From NCBI GenBank assembly GCA_965220955.1, contig CBDCRK010000015.1, positions 62,001 through 126,000 on the forward strand: DNA of 64,000 nucleotides. The letters run 5' to 3'. Positions within the stretch are counted from its first letter, which is position 1; the number at the start of each line of letters is the position of its first letter. The notes beneath the pieces were generated by a model. The model saw only the letters and a list, made by a program, of their open reading frames with translations, was not told where the DNA came from and ran no database searches. Position numbers and translations under genes: made by a program. Below, piece after piece: positions 17,980-25,690 of the stretch. Source of the stretch: CBDCRK01 sp965220955. Its GTDB lineage: Bacteria > Desulfobacterota > Binatia > Bin18 > CBDCRK01.

Positions 17980-19155
17980 ATGTCTACCTGGGATCTCAAA
18001 GACAAAGCCGCCGTTGTTGGGGTTGGCCATTCTCCCTATGGCCGCAGGCTGAATCGCAGCCCTATTGATCTGGCGGGTGAAGCCATACGAAACGCAGTTG
18101 AAGATTGTGGTCTTAGTCGCAACGACCTGGATGGCCTGATTGTGAGCTTTGGCTCGCCAATCGGTGCAGATGCCGACACCTTAGCTATGGTGCTGGGGTT
18201 AAAACTTCGTCTCTATAACCAAACCTGGGCGCATGGCCGTTTTACGGCAAGTTGTATTCAATGGGCTGCTATGGCTGTGAATGCGGGGCTAGCCAATGCG
18301 GTAGCTTGCCTGGCAGCAGTGAGTTTTTCTGGCTTCAGACGACCTATGATGGGCGGCTCTGGAGACGCAGAAGGAGGTCGGGAGGCTGGGGGTGGGCACG
18401 GCGAAGACCCTATCTATGGTATGACCTCACCTGGAGCTGGAGCCGCTTTAGTAGCTAGACGCTACTTCCATCGCTTTGGAGCCACTAGCCAGCAGCTTAG
18501 TGCTGTGTCCGTAGCCTTTCGCCGGCATGCCTCTCTAAACCCCAATGCTATTATGCAGCAACCCATTACCGTAGAAGATCACCAGAACTCCCGCTTTGTA
18601 TGTGAGCCCCTTCACCTTCTTGATTACTGCCTGATCAACGATGGTGCTGCCTGTGTTATTGTCACTACTGCCGAGCGGGCCCGAGACCTCAAGAAACCCT
18701 CGGTCTACATAAGTGGCATGCAGGGACTACCAGCCGGACACGAGGAGTTTATTTGGACTTATCCTGGCTTTGGCGTTGCCCAGCAGGCAGTGTTTGACTA
18801 TCAGCCCGACCTTCAGCCGGTCTACCGGATGGCTGGAGTAACCCCCAAGGATATTGATGTCCTCTTTACCTATGATGCCTTTTCTATCCTGGCTTGGACT
18901 GCGCTTGAGCGGTTTGGCTTTTGTGGCCAGGGGGAGGCAGCTGCCTTCACCCAAGATGGTCGGATTGGGCTTGGAGGGAAGCTCCCCATGAACACCAATG
19001 GCGGCCTGCTCTCGGAGGCCCATATTATGGGCTGGAATCATCAGGTGGAGATTGTACGCCAGCTGCGCGGCGAATGCGATCAGAGGCAGGTTGCCAATGC
19101 TCAAGTCATTCAGTGGGCTAACGCCTACGGTGACTCTCTCATCTATAGGAGATGA
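17980..19155 (+). CDS. SCPx/lipid-transfer type thiolase
   Basis: The 391-residue protein resembles thiolases of the lipid-transfer (SCPx, Ltp) group. It has the N-terminal AAVVGVGHSPYGRR, a nucleophile-type Cys at residue 92 in FTASCIQWAAMAV, and a C-terminal MNTNGGLLSEAHIMGWNH in which His residues replace the classical GHPxG motif. These proteins often pair with DUF35 proteins. In actinobacterial steroid degradation such pairs (Ltp2 with the ChsH2 DUF35 domain) act as retro-aldolases rather than thiolases. A DUF35 gene follows after 3 bases. The start could also be the GTG at 17977. Confidence 0.88.
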   Translation: MSTWDLKDKAAVVGVGHSPYGRRLNRSPIDLAGEAIRNAVEDCGLSRNDLDGLIVSFGSPIGADADTLAMVLGLKLRLYNQTWAHGRFTASCIQWAAMAVNAGLANAVACLAAVSFSGFRRPMMGGSGDAEGGREAGGGHGEDPIYGMTSPGAGAALVARRYFHRFGATSQQLSAVSVAFRRHASLNPNAIMQQPITVEDHQNSRFVCEPLHLLDYCLINDGAACVIVTTAERARDLKKPSVYISGMQGLPAGHEEFIWTYPGFGVAQQAVFDYQPDLQPVYRMAGVTPKDIDVLFTYDAFSILAWTALERFGFCGQGEAAAFTQDGRIGLGGKLPMNTNGGLLSEAHIMGWNHQVEIVRQLRGECDQRQVANAQVIQWANAYGDSLIYRR

Positions 19156-19158
19156 CCC

Positions 19159-19572
19159 ATGGCTGAGTATAAAAAACCTCTTCCCGCTGTTTCTTCTCTC
19201 AATCAGCCTTACTGGGACGGGCTCAAACGCCATGAGCCCAAGCTGCAGCGCTGCAATGACTGCCACAAAATTTGGTATCCACCAGCTCCTTTTTGTCCCC
19301 ACTGCTGGTCAAAGAACTTTACCTGGGCCCAACTAAGTGGCCGTGGAAAGATCACCTCCTGGGTGATCTTTCATCAGGCTTATTTTTCCAGCTTTAAGGA
19401 CGAGATTCCCTACAATGTAATCGAGGTTGAGTTAGAAGAAGGTCCAAGGCTTTTCACTAACCTCGTAGCTGTGAACAATGAAGACATCGAAATGGGTATG
19501 CCCGTTGAGATGGTTTTTGACGATGTCACGGAGGACGTGACTCTGGCAAAATTTCGACCGGCGGGAAGATAG
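19159..19572 (+). CDS. DUF35 protein with zinc ribbon and OB fold
   Basis: The 137-residue protein has the rubredoxin-like zinc ribbon CNDCHKIWYPPAPFCPHC near residues 30-50. An OB fold follows, typical of DUF35 acyl-CoA-binding partners (GRGKITSWVIFHQAY, then PYNVIEVELEEGPRLFTNL). It lies 3 bases after the thiolase gene and 12 bases before a CoA-transferase. DUF35 proteins are accessory subunits needed for activity of the neighbouring thiolase-fold enzyme, probably delivering or holding the acyl-CoA. Confidence 0.92.
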   Translation: MAEYKKPLPAVSSLNQPYWDGLKRHEPKLQRCNDCHKIWYPPAPFCPHCWSKNFTWAQLSGRGKITSWVIFHQAYFSSFKDEIPYNVIEVELEEGPRLFTNLVAVNNEDIEMGMPVEMVFDDVTEDVTLAKFRPAGR

Positions 19573-19584
19573 AAGGAGGGATTT

Positions 19585-20745
19585 GTGTCTGGCATCCTTG
19601 ATGGCATTCGTGTTTTTGATCTGACCATTGCAGCAGTGGGTCCCTGGGCGGCCAAGCTTTTGGGAGCGCTAGGGGCCGATGTGATCAAAGTAGAAGAGCC
19701 GGGAGGCGAACTCTCCCATTATATTCCTCCGCCTATTAAAGGCACTTCTGTCCTGTACATTTCGGCCAATCATAACAAGCGCCACATTGTTCTCGACCTC
19801 AAACAGGAAGCGGATCGCGCCATAGCCCTGAAGATTATCGAGAAGTGCGATGTGTTTCTGCAAAACATGCGTCCAGGAGTTGTGGAGCGGCTGGGCCTTG
19901 GCTATGACGTTGTCTCTGAGATCAACCCCAGGATCATCTATGTTGCTGCCTCCGCTTATGGACGGACAGGCCCTATGGCCAAGGAAGCCGGGGCAGACCC
20001 AACTGTACAGGCATTCGGTGGCTGGTCTAGCATTACCGGCCAGCCGGGGAGCCGGGGAGAAACCTTCCGTCATTTTGCCCATCTCGATCTCACAACTAGC
20101 TCAATGATAGTGGAAGCAGTCCTTCAGGGGCTTCTTGCCCGTGAGCGTGCGGGAAAAGGACAGAGGATTGAGATAGAGATGTTAACCGCAGCGCTGGCAC
20201 TACAGACCAGTCGCTTGGCCGAATATTTTGCCACCGGGGTGCAGCCAAAACCGCTGGGCAGCGCAGCAGCTACCACTGTCCCCCATCAGGCTTTCATTTG
20301 TGAGGATCAGAAATACATTGCCGTGGGAGTGGTTAGCGAAGACCAGTGGCCGAGTTTTTGTCGGGCTATGGGGTTGGAGGAGCTTGCTTCTGACCCACGC
20401 TTTGGCACAAATCCCGAGCGGGTGGAAAACCAGGCAGAGCTAATCCCCATTTTAGAGCAGCGGTTTAAGACCAAGCCAGTTACTTGGTGGGTCATCCGAC
20501 TTATCAAGGAGAAGGTCCCCAACGGGCGCTTCATGGACTTTGAGGCGCTGCGTTATCATCCCCAGGTCTTACAGAACGAGCACATGGTTGAGCTTGACAC
20601 TGCACACTGGGGCAGGCTGTATGTAGATGGTCTCCCCTGGAAGTTTGGCCGCACTCCTGCTGGGCCGATTCGCCCAGGAGGGCTCAAGGGAGAACACACC
20701 GCTGAGATTCTAGCCGAGTTTGGCTTGACGGGGAATGGCAAATGA
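19585..20745 (+). CDS. Family III CoA-transferase
   Basis: This 386-residue protein starts at a GTG behind GAAGGAGGG. It has the family N-terminus (GIRVFDLTIAAVGPWAAKLL, then LGADVIKVEEPGGELS). The catalytic Asp is present as D138 in ADPTVQAFGG. The stop codon overlaps the start of the next CoA-transferase gene by 4 bases (ATGA), so the two are translationally coupled. The partner below lacks the Asp, so the two may form a heteromer in which this chain is catalytic. Substrate unknown. Confidence 0.92.
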   Translation: MSGILDGIRVFDLTIAAVGPWAAKLLGALGADVIKVEEPGGELSHYIPPPIKGTSVLYISANHNKRHIVLDLKQEADRAIALKIIEKCDVFLQNMRPGVVERLGLGYDVVSEINPRIIYVAASAYGRTGPMAKEAGADPTVQAFGGWSSITGQPGSRGETFRHFAHLDLTTSSMIVEAVLQGLLARERAGKGQRIEIEMLTAALALQTSRLAEYFATGVQPKPLGSAAATTVPHQAFICEDQKYIAVGVVSEDQWPSFCRAMGLEELASDPRFGTNPERVENQAELIPILEQRFKTKPVTWWVIRLIKEKVPNGRFMDFEALRYHPQVLQNEHMVELDTAHWGRLYVDGLPWKFGRTPAGPIRPGGLKGEHTAEILAEFGLTGNGK

Positions 20746-21950
20746 GCCCAACAGGTGCCCTCTCTGGCTTTCGAGTTATTGATATTACGCAGGGCCTTTG
20801 CGGTCCTTTCTGTTCCATGCAGCTTGGGGATGCCGGAGCGGAGGTGATCAAGGTTGAACCGCTTGCCGGCGATACTGCCCGTAAAATGGGTCCTCCCTTC
20901 ATTGGCGATGAGAGCGCGGTTTTCCTTAACCTGAACCGAAACAAAAAGGGTCTTACCCTCGACCTTTACAAAAGCGAAGGGCAAGCTATCCTGCGCCAAC
21001 TGATTCGTGAAGCAGACGTATTCCTTGAGGATCTAGGGCCTGGCGAAGCCGAGAAATTGGGTATTGGCTACGAAGAACTGCAAAAGGACAACCCGCGTCT
21101 CATCTACTGCGCCATTAGTGCTTTTGGCGAAGAGGGACCCTTGCGGGAGTTACCCGGAGCCGAGTTAGTGATCCAGGCCATGGCCGAGTATACAGCCTCC
21201 CTAGGCAAGATTGGCGATCCCCCGGTGCGCCTGGGCACTGACGTGGCCAACACTAACACGGCCGTCTTTGCTTTTCAGGCCATTGTGGGCGCGCTTTTCC
21301 ATCGTGAAAGGACTGGAGAAGGACAACAAGTGGCGGTCAGTATGCTTGGTACCCTTTTGCACATGCGCGGGATCATGTGGCATGCGCTAACAGACCCGGA
21401 CGACTGGTTTGGTTTCCATGTGGATAACTACACCAAACCTCCGGACGAAGGCCACCTGACCAAGACCGGTCCTGTACATTTTGCTCTACGGCGGGGAACA
21501 ACCGAGGACTGGGACCAGCTCATGCTTTCCCTGGGTCTGGAGGAATATATTAATGACCCTCGCTTTGCTCACTTTGGTCGTGAGGCTAGCAGTGTGGGCC
21601 GTTATGCCCATGAGGTGAAGCCTGTGTGGGAGGAGGCGTTTAAGGATATGACGCGGGAAGAGGTCATAGAACTCATTCATTCTTATGGCGGTGACGCGGT
21701 TCCCGTCACCGACTATCCCACCATTACTGCCCATCCCCAAGTTCAGGCCATTGAAGCGCTTACAGAGATAGAACACCCAAGCGCTGGCACCTTTACTACT
21801 ATCCGTCCAGTGTGGCGTTTTTCTGACACTCCTGCGGCCATTCAGAGCCCACCCCCTGCGCTCGGGCAGCATACTGACGAGATCCTCAGGGGGCTAGAGC
21901 TGAGCTCTGAAGAGATCCAACGGCTTAGGGCTGCGAAAGTGATAGGCTAG
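20742..21950 (+). CDS. Family III CoA-transferase paralogue with Glu at the catalytic position
   Basis: The 402-residue protein is collinear with the family (GFRVIDITQGLCGPFCSMQL; LGDAGAEVIKVEPLAGD; NRNKKGLTLDL). Where the preceding paralogue has ADPTVQA, this one reads AELVIQA, placing Glu (E141) at the usual Asp position. A Glu may still form the acyl-enzyme anhydride or the chain may be a non-catalytic partner. Coupled translation with the upstream gene (4-base overlap) supports a two-chain enzyme. The C-terminus is GQHTDEILRGLELS. Confidence 0.9.
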   Translation: MSPTGALSGFRVIDITQGLCGPFCSMQLGDAGAEVIKVEPLAGDTARKMGPPFIGDESAVFLNLNRNKKGLTLDLYKSEGQAILRQLIREADVFLEDLGPGEAEKLGIGYEELQKDNPRLIYCAISAFGEEGPLRELPGAELVIQAMAEYTASLGKIGDPPVRLGTDVANTNTAVFAFQAIVGALFHRERTGEGQQVAVSMLGTLLHMRGIMWHALTDPDDWFGFHVDNYTKPPDEGHLTKTGPVHFALRRGTTEDWDQLMLSLGLEEYINDPRFAHFGREASSVGRYAHEVKPVWEEAFKDMTREEVIELIHSYGGDAVPVTDYPTITAHPQVQAIEALTEIEHPSAGTFTTIRPVWRFSDTPAAIQSPPPALGQHTDEILRGLELSSEEIQRLRAAKVIG

Positions 21951-21951
21951 A

Positions 21952-22023
21952 GCAAGGGCAAAGCATTCGCCCAGCGATTGCGAAGCAGCCAATCCGAAAC
22001 ACCCGCAAATGCTTCGCCCCTGC
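21952..22023. repeat. Second copy of the GGGCGAAGCATTTGC palindromic element
   Basis: Arms at 21952-21970 and 22005-22023 pair over 19 bases with three mismatches. The right-arm core GCAAATGCTTCGCCCC is identical to that of the element at 11761-11837, while the centres differ. It begins directly after the CoA-transferase stop and ends at the broken PIN gene. Confidence 0.85.
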
Positions 22024-22386
22024 ACCAATGCTCATCCATTTGTATGGGCCATTGCCGGGCTCTGCACTCAGTACCAGCAGTACCGAAATTTTAGGACGAA
22101 ATTGAAGAAGCTGGGGTCAGATGCTCTTTGGGCGAAGCTAATTTTCAGAGACTTTATCCTCAACGGAGGTTTGTCTGTCTGGTTCATGGACTACACGGGA
22201 GTGCAGCGCGCATTTGAGTTGATGGAGCACTATGCAGATCACCCGATGGATCTTGCCGACGCTTCTTTGATCGTTGCCGCGGAAACACTGAAAACCAATA
22301 AAGTGTTTACAATCGATCGACAGGATTTCGAGACATATCGGACCCGGCGAGGGCACCGTTACTACAAGATCGAGATTGTGGGCTGA
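22009..22386 (+). pseudogene. PIN-domain (VapC-like) ribonuclease remnant lacking its N-terminus
   Basis: Only the C-terminal half of a PIN toxin is recognisable, from about 22130: LNGGLSVWFMDYTGVQRAFE, then LMEHYADHPMDLADASLIVA (conserved acidic residues), then VFTIDRQDFETYRTRRGHR. The first 50-60 residues of a PIN domain, with the first catalytic Asp, are absent. They are replaced by sequence that begins inside the palindromic element. No antitoxin gene precedes it. It is most likely an inactive relic, possibly truncated by the repeat element. Confidence 0.7.
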
Positions 22387-22401
22387 TTTGGAGACCCGGT
22401 C

Positions 22402-23121
22402 ATGCGTCTCTGCAACACGTGCGGCAAAGAAAATAGAGAGCAGGCTCGCTTCTGTGGCTACTGCGGACGGTCTCTTGAGGCTGAAGCGCCAAAAACGGCA
22501 GCAGCAGAGAAAAAACCCCTCTTTGGCACTGGGACCTATGCGGTTCTTGTTGCTATTGGCTGGCTCACACTTTTTACTCCCTTCGTCACCCTAAAGGCCT
22601 GTGGGACGCAGCAAAATTTCTGGGCAACCGACTGGATATCATTTCAGCATGGAGAGGGAAAAACCCGCTTCTTCCGCGAAAGAGCGCTAAGCAACGGCAA
22701 AGTCCCTACACCGACCTCCCTGGAGGCAACACTGGAAGGGTTGATAGCAGAGGGAGAAGCAGGACTGGAAAAAGAGGTTGAGAAAGCCCTAGAAGAAACT
22801 TATCAAGAGGCTCCTTTTTACTTTCGTCCTTTCCTCTCTATCGGCCCGGTTCCCGAGGTGAGTTATCCACTTTTGTTACTGATTCTCGGGCTTGCCTGGC
22901 TGCAATGGTACCGTCCTGTAGAGTGGCTATGCCTGGCTGGTGTTGTTCTCTGCTCCCATACAATTCTGAACGTTTACCTCCATCAACACCTCTTTGCCCA
23001 AAAGGTTTTTCCTTTTGGGATGGTTGAGGTAGCGCCAGGCTGGGGACTTTTTGCCCTGACCAGCCTGTGGGGGGTGCTCTATGTGTTAAACCGTTTCCAA
23101 CGTTGGGCCAGAACCAGATAA
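22402..23121 (+). CDS. Zinc-ribbon membrane protein of unknown function
   Basis: The 239-residue protein begins with a zinc ribbon (CNTCGKENREQARFCGYCG, residues 4-22) and a short charged linker. A hydrophobic helix follows near residues 47-66 (TYAVLVAIGWLTLFTPFVTL). A Glu-rich amphipathic segment spans about 100-130, and three hydrophobic segments run from about 150 to the C-terminus. Zinc-ribbon plus membrane architectures are common in uncharacterised bacterial proteins. No enzyme motif is seen. It lies 15 bases after the PIN remnant. Confidence 0.7.
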   Translation: MRLCNTCGKENREQARFCGYCGRSLEAEAPKTAAAEKKPLFGTGTYAVLVAIGWLTLFTPFVTLKACGTQQNFWATDWISFQHGEGKTRFFRERALSNGKVPTPTSLEATLEGLIAEGEAGLEKEVEKALEETYQEAPFYFRPFLSIGPVPEVSYPLLLLILGLAWLQWYRPVEWLCLAGVVLCSHTILNVYLHQHLFAQKVFPFGMVEVAPGWGLFALTSLWGVLYVLNRFQRWARTR

Positions 23122-23173
23122 TAGGGTTAATTTTACATCTTGTGGATTCTGTTAGTGTGTAGGGAGGATAGAT

Positions 23174-23515
23174 ATGGTCAAGTTGATTGTTTGTGCTAAG
23201 CGTAAACCAGGGATGGGAGTGAAAGAATTTCATGACTACTGGCGCAACGTGCATGGGCCGCTCATTAAGGGCATCCCGGCTTTTCGTAAATATATCCGCA
23301 AATACATTCAGTGCCACACCCTTGCGCAGGCTTACAAGCGCAACGCCGCGCCTTTTGATGGGGCAGCAGAGTTATGGTTCGACAACCTGGAGGATGTAGA
23401 CCGGTTTCTCTCTGACCCGGAGTACTTAGAGAAAGTCCGGCCTGACGAGCTCAAGTTCACCGATCACCCTAACCTTGCCTGGTTTGTTACCCAGGAGGAA
23501 CCCATAATCGAGTGA
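23174..23515 (+). CDS. EthD domain protein
   Basis: The 113-residue protein has the dimeric alpha/beta-barrel pattern of EthD: VKLIVCAKRKPGMGVKEFHD, YWRNVHGPLIKG, and DGAAELWFDNLEDVDRFLSD. EthD proteins help degrade ethers or other xenobiotics and often accompany oxidoreductases. Some relatives act as small-molecule isomerases. It starts at the ATG at 23174 after a GTAGGGAGG site. A small membrane protein gene follows 24 bases later. Confidence 0.85.
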   Translation: MVKLIVCAKRKPGMGVKEFHDYWRNVHGPLIKGIPAFRKYIRKYIQCHTLAQAYKRNAAPFDGAAELWFDNLEDVDRFLSDPEYLEKVRPDELKFTDHPNLAWFVTQEEPIIE

Positions 23516-23539
23516 GGTTTATAAAAAAAGGGGAATATT

Positions 23540-23959
23540 TTGCAGGAAGAAAAGAAAGAACCTCGTGGCCTAGTGCTGACAACGCTGGCCGTGTTTATGG
23601 GGCTAATGGCAATCTCCAACTTCTCCAAGCCAATCTCACAAACCTTGGCTCCGGAGAGCACTTCTGGCTTTGTCTTCTTCGGCCACCGGTTGGAAGGGAT
23701 AATGAACGCGGTCGTTGGCCCGCTCTTCGGACTCCTCCTTGCCGCTTACGCCTATGGTGTGTGGACTAGGAGGATTTGGGTTTTGCCCCTAGCAGCTGCA
23801 TATGCGCTATACGTGATTGCCAATTTGATTCTATTCGCGTTGAATTTACCTCCGGACCAGGGCGGAGGGCTATTCGGCCTGGTGTATACAGTTGTTGCCA
23901 TCGGTGTGTCGGGCGGCGGCGCATTGTACCTATTTCTGCATAGAGACCAGCTCTATTGA
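23540..23959 (+). CDS. Small four-helix membrane protein
   Basis: The 139-residue product starts at a TTG behind AAAAAGGGG. It has four hydrophobic segments (LVLTTLAVFMGLMAI; AVVGPLFGLLLAAYAYGVW; VLPLAAAYALYVIANLILF; LVYTVVAIGVSGGGALYLFL) and almost no soluble part. I do not recognise the family. Its closeness to the EthD gene suggests co-transcription. Confidence 0.6.
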   Translation: MQEEKKEPRGLVLTTLAVFMGLMAISNFSKPISQTLAPESTSGFVFFGHRLEGIMNAVVGPLFGLLLAAYAYGVWTRRIWVLPLAAAYALYVIANLILFALNLPPDQGGGLFGLVYTVVAIGVSGGGALYLFLHRDQLY

Positions 23960-23985
23960 TCTAGTTGGGGTATGACCCTGTTACG

Positions 23986-24207
23986 CTATAAAGAGTAAGA
24001 AAACTCTTTTCCACACTCCCCACAAAAGCGGGCAAAAACCCGCGGCTGGCCTGGCATCTGCTGCCACCGTACCCTTGTTGGATAATGCCCATACAGATCG
24101 CAATGGCGCAAGCATTCCGGACATTCTTCCTTTTCCGTTAGGAGCGCACAGAACCTGCACGGTTGCTTCAGAGACAGCTGTCCATTATTGACCAGGGACG
24201 TCATCAT
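23986..24207 (-). CDS. Small multi-cysteine zinc-ribbon-like protein
   Basis: The 73-residue protein has three CxxC pairs: CRFC, CPEC and CGEC, with further Cys and His between them (CPECLRHCDLYGH). This suggests two small metal-binding sites. It starts 2 bases after the stop of the metallo-beta-lactamase-like gene on the same strand, so it is probably its operon partner. No known family is recognised. Confidence 0.55.
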   Translation of the reverse strand: MMTSLVNNGQLSLKQPCRFCALLTEKEECPECLRHCDLYGHYPTRVRWQQMPGQPRVFARFCGECGKEFSYSL

Positions 24208-24209
24208 TT

Positions 24210-24812
24210 TTACCTGGAAAAAGTGTCCACTAGTTCCCTAAGACGTTCCTTAGCATCCTGGAGAATGGATTCTCCGTCACCCAGGAGAAGAATGTCGAAA
24301 TCCAGGTCCAGAAGCTTGCGTACGCTTTCTCTTAGACGTGGGGGATCGTCCATTACCCTCTCACGCAAAAACCCGCAGTGACCTGGCGGGTTGCCAATCA
24401 CGGCATCACCCACAATAAGGAGCCTTCGCTCCGGCCAGTGGAGCACAACTTCTCCAGGCGATTTTCCAGGCACACCAACAACCGCCAACGGACCTATTTT
24501 CTCCCCCACTTGCAGCTCATCGTCGAGCTCAGCCCCTTGGCCGCGGGCATAGGCGGCATCATCAGGATGAATGGCCGTGCGTGCTCCGGTACGTGTACGT
24601 ACCTGGTTACAGGCTCTCACATGGTTGCGGTTAGTGAGTAGGACCCGGATAACCCCGTGTTGGACAATTTCCTCTAATCCTTCCTGGGTTGGCTCCGCAG
24701 GATCAATACAGAGGTTCCCCCCTGCGTGGCGGACAAGAAAGCCGTTAAAATTATAGCCATGGGGTTCAGAAAACCAGGGCCAAGTGAAAATATCGCTTAC
24801 GATCTCTTGCAT
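24210..24812 (-). CDS. Metallo-beta-lactamase-fold protein with altered metal motif
   Basis: This 200-residue protein begins at the ATG at 24812 with a GGGAG site. The fold pattern is visible: YNFNGFLVRHAGGNLCIDPA at the start, later GVPGKSPGEVVLHWPERRLL, LIVGDAVIG, and LLLGDGESIL at the end. The normal HxHxDH metal site is replaced by LLTNRNHVRACNQV, a degenerate version known in some subfamilies. Only one of its His is retained, so a dinuclear zinc site is unlikely in standard form. It may be a sensor or a mononuclear hydrolase. Confidence 0.75.
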   Translation of the reverse strand: MQEIVSDIFTWPWFSEPHGYNFNGFLVRHAGGNLCIDPAEPTQEGLEEIVQHGVIRVLLTNRNHVRACNQVRTRTGARTAIHPDDAAYARGQGAELDDELQVGEKIGPLAVVGVPGKSPGEVVLHWPERRLLIVGDAVIGNPPGHCGFLRERVMDDPPRLRESVRKLLDLDFDILLLGDGESILQDAKERLRELVDTFSR

Positions 24813-25088
24813 GGTGTGATCTCCCTTATATTTAGGCATATAGCTGAACACTTACACTTCAGGAACCTTTCAGGGAACCTTACTTATCTCTTCTGGAGGA
24901 GGGCTGCAAGTTTTGTTTTTCCTTCTTCCTCTAATAACGGTGTTCTTATTCCTTTGGCTTGTTAGGAATTGCTCTTGTGTGGTAGAGTCCTGACCGCGTA
25001 ACCACCAATGATAGCCTATTATAAGAAGGGAAAAGATCAGGATGTTTGAACTTTTGCTCTATATGGAGACATAGTAGGAGGGGGGGAG

Positions 25089-25613
25089 GTGGAGACCCTT
25101 ATTCAGCATATTCACGAGAGCCCATTTCAAGTTGTCCTGGTTATCACCGGTGGTGGCAGTCAGGCTCTGGCAGATTTACTTGCGGTTCCCGGAGCCTCTA
25201 AAACGCTTCTTGAAGGGGTCATTCCCTATAGCGAGAAAGCTCTAACGGAGTTCTTGGGGTTTGCGCCAGCAAACTATGCGTCAGAAGAAACGGCTGGGCA
25301 GTTGGCAGAAAAAGCCTATGCCTATGCTCTGACTTGGCGTGAGAATCCTGAAACACCGGTCCTGGGTATTGCCTGTGCAGCTACGCTTGCCACTGATCGG
25401 CCCAAGAAGGGGGAACATCGAGCCCACCTCGCTGTCCATAACGGAGTGCAAACAATGAGGTGCTCGCTTGTCCTCACTAAGGGGGCAAGGGACCGCCAGG
25501 AGGAAGAGGAGGTGGTGGGAGACTTAATAATCCGCACCCTTGCTCAGGCGTGCGGTTTACCAGCTTCAACCTCTCCTCTCCTGCTTCCGGGCGAGCCTGT
25601 AGTTCTCCGTTGA
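25089..25613 (+). CDS. CinA C-terminal-like protein without the ESCTGG motif
   Basis: The 174-residue protein, with a GTG start behind AGGAGGGGGG, resembles the CinA C-terminal (nicotinamide-nucleotide amidohydrolase) fold: TGGGSQALADLLAVPGASKT, LLEGVIPYSEKALTEFLG, a core IACAATLATDRPKKGEHRAH, and KGARDRQEEE. Bacterial PncC/CinA has ESCTGG with the catalytic Ser. Here the position reads LVITGGG, so the Ser is missing. The pattern GGxSQAL plus PGAS is closer to a stand-alone subfamily known also from plants, whose activity is not established. It stands alone upstream of an acyl-CoA synthetase gene. Confidence 0.75.
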   Translation: METLIQHIHESPFQVVLVITGGGSQALADLLAVPGASKTLLEGVIPYSEKALTEFLGFAPANYASEETAGQLAEKAYAYALTWRENPETPVLGIACAATLATDRPKKGEHRAHLAVHNGVQTMRCSLVLTKGARDRQEEEEVVGDLIIRTLAQACGLPASTSPLLLPGEPVVLR

Positions 25614-25690
25614 CATGAATAGCTTCTGGCACCATAGTGCTGATGCTTGTTGGAGGGAACGACCCTGATATTCTGTAGGGGATAGCAAAG

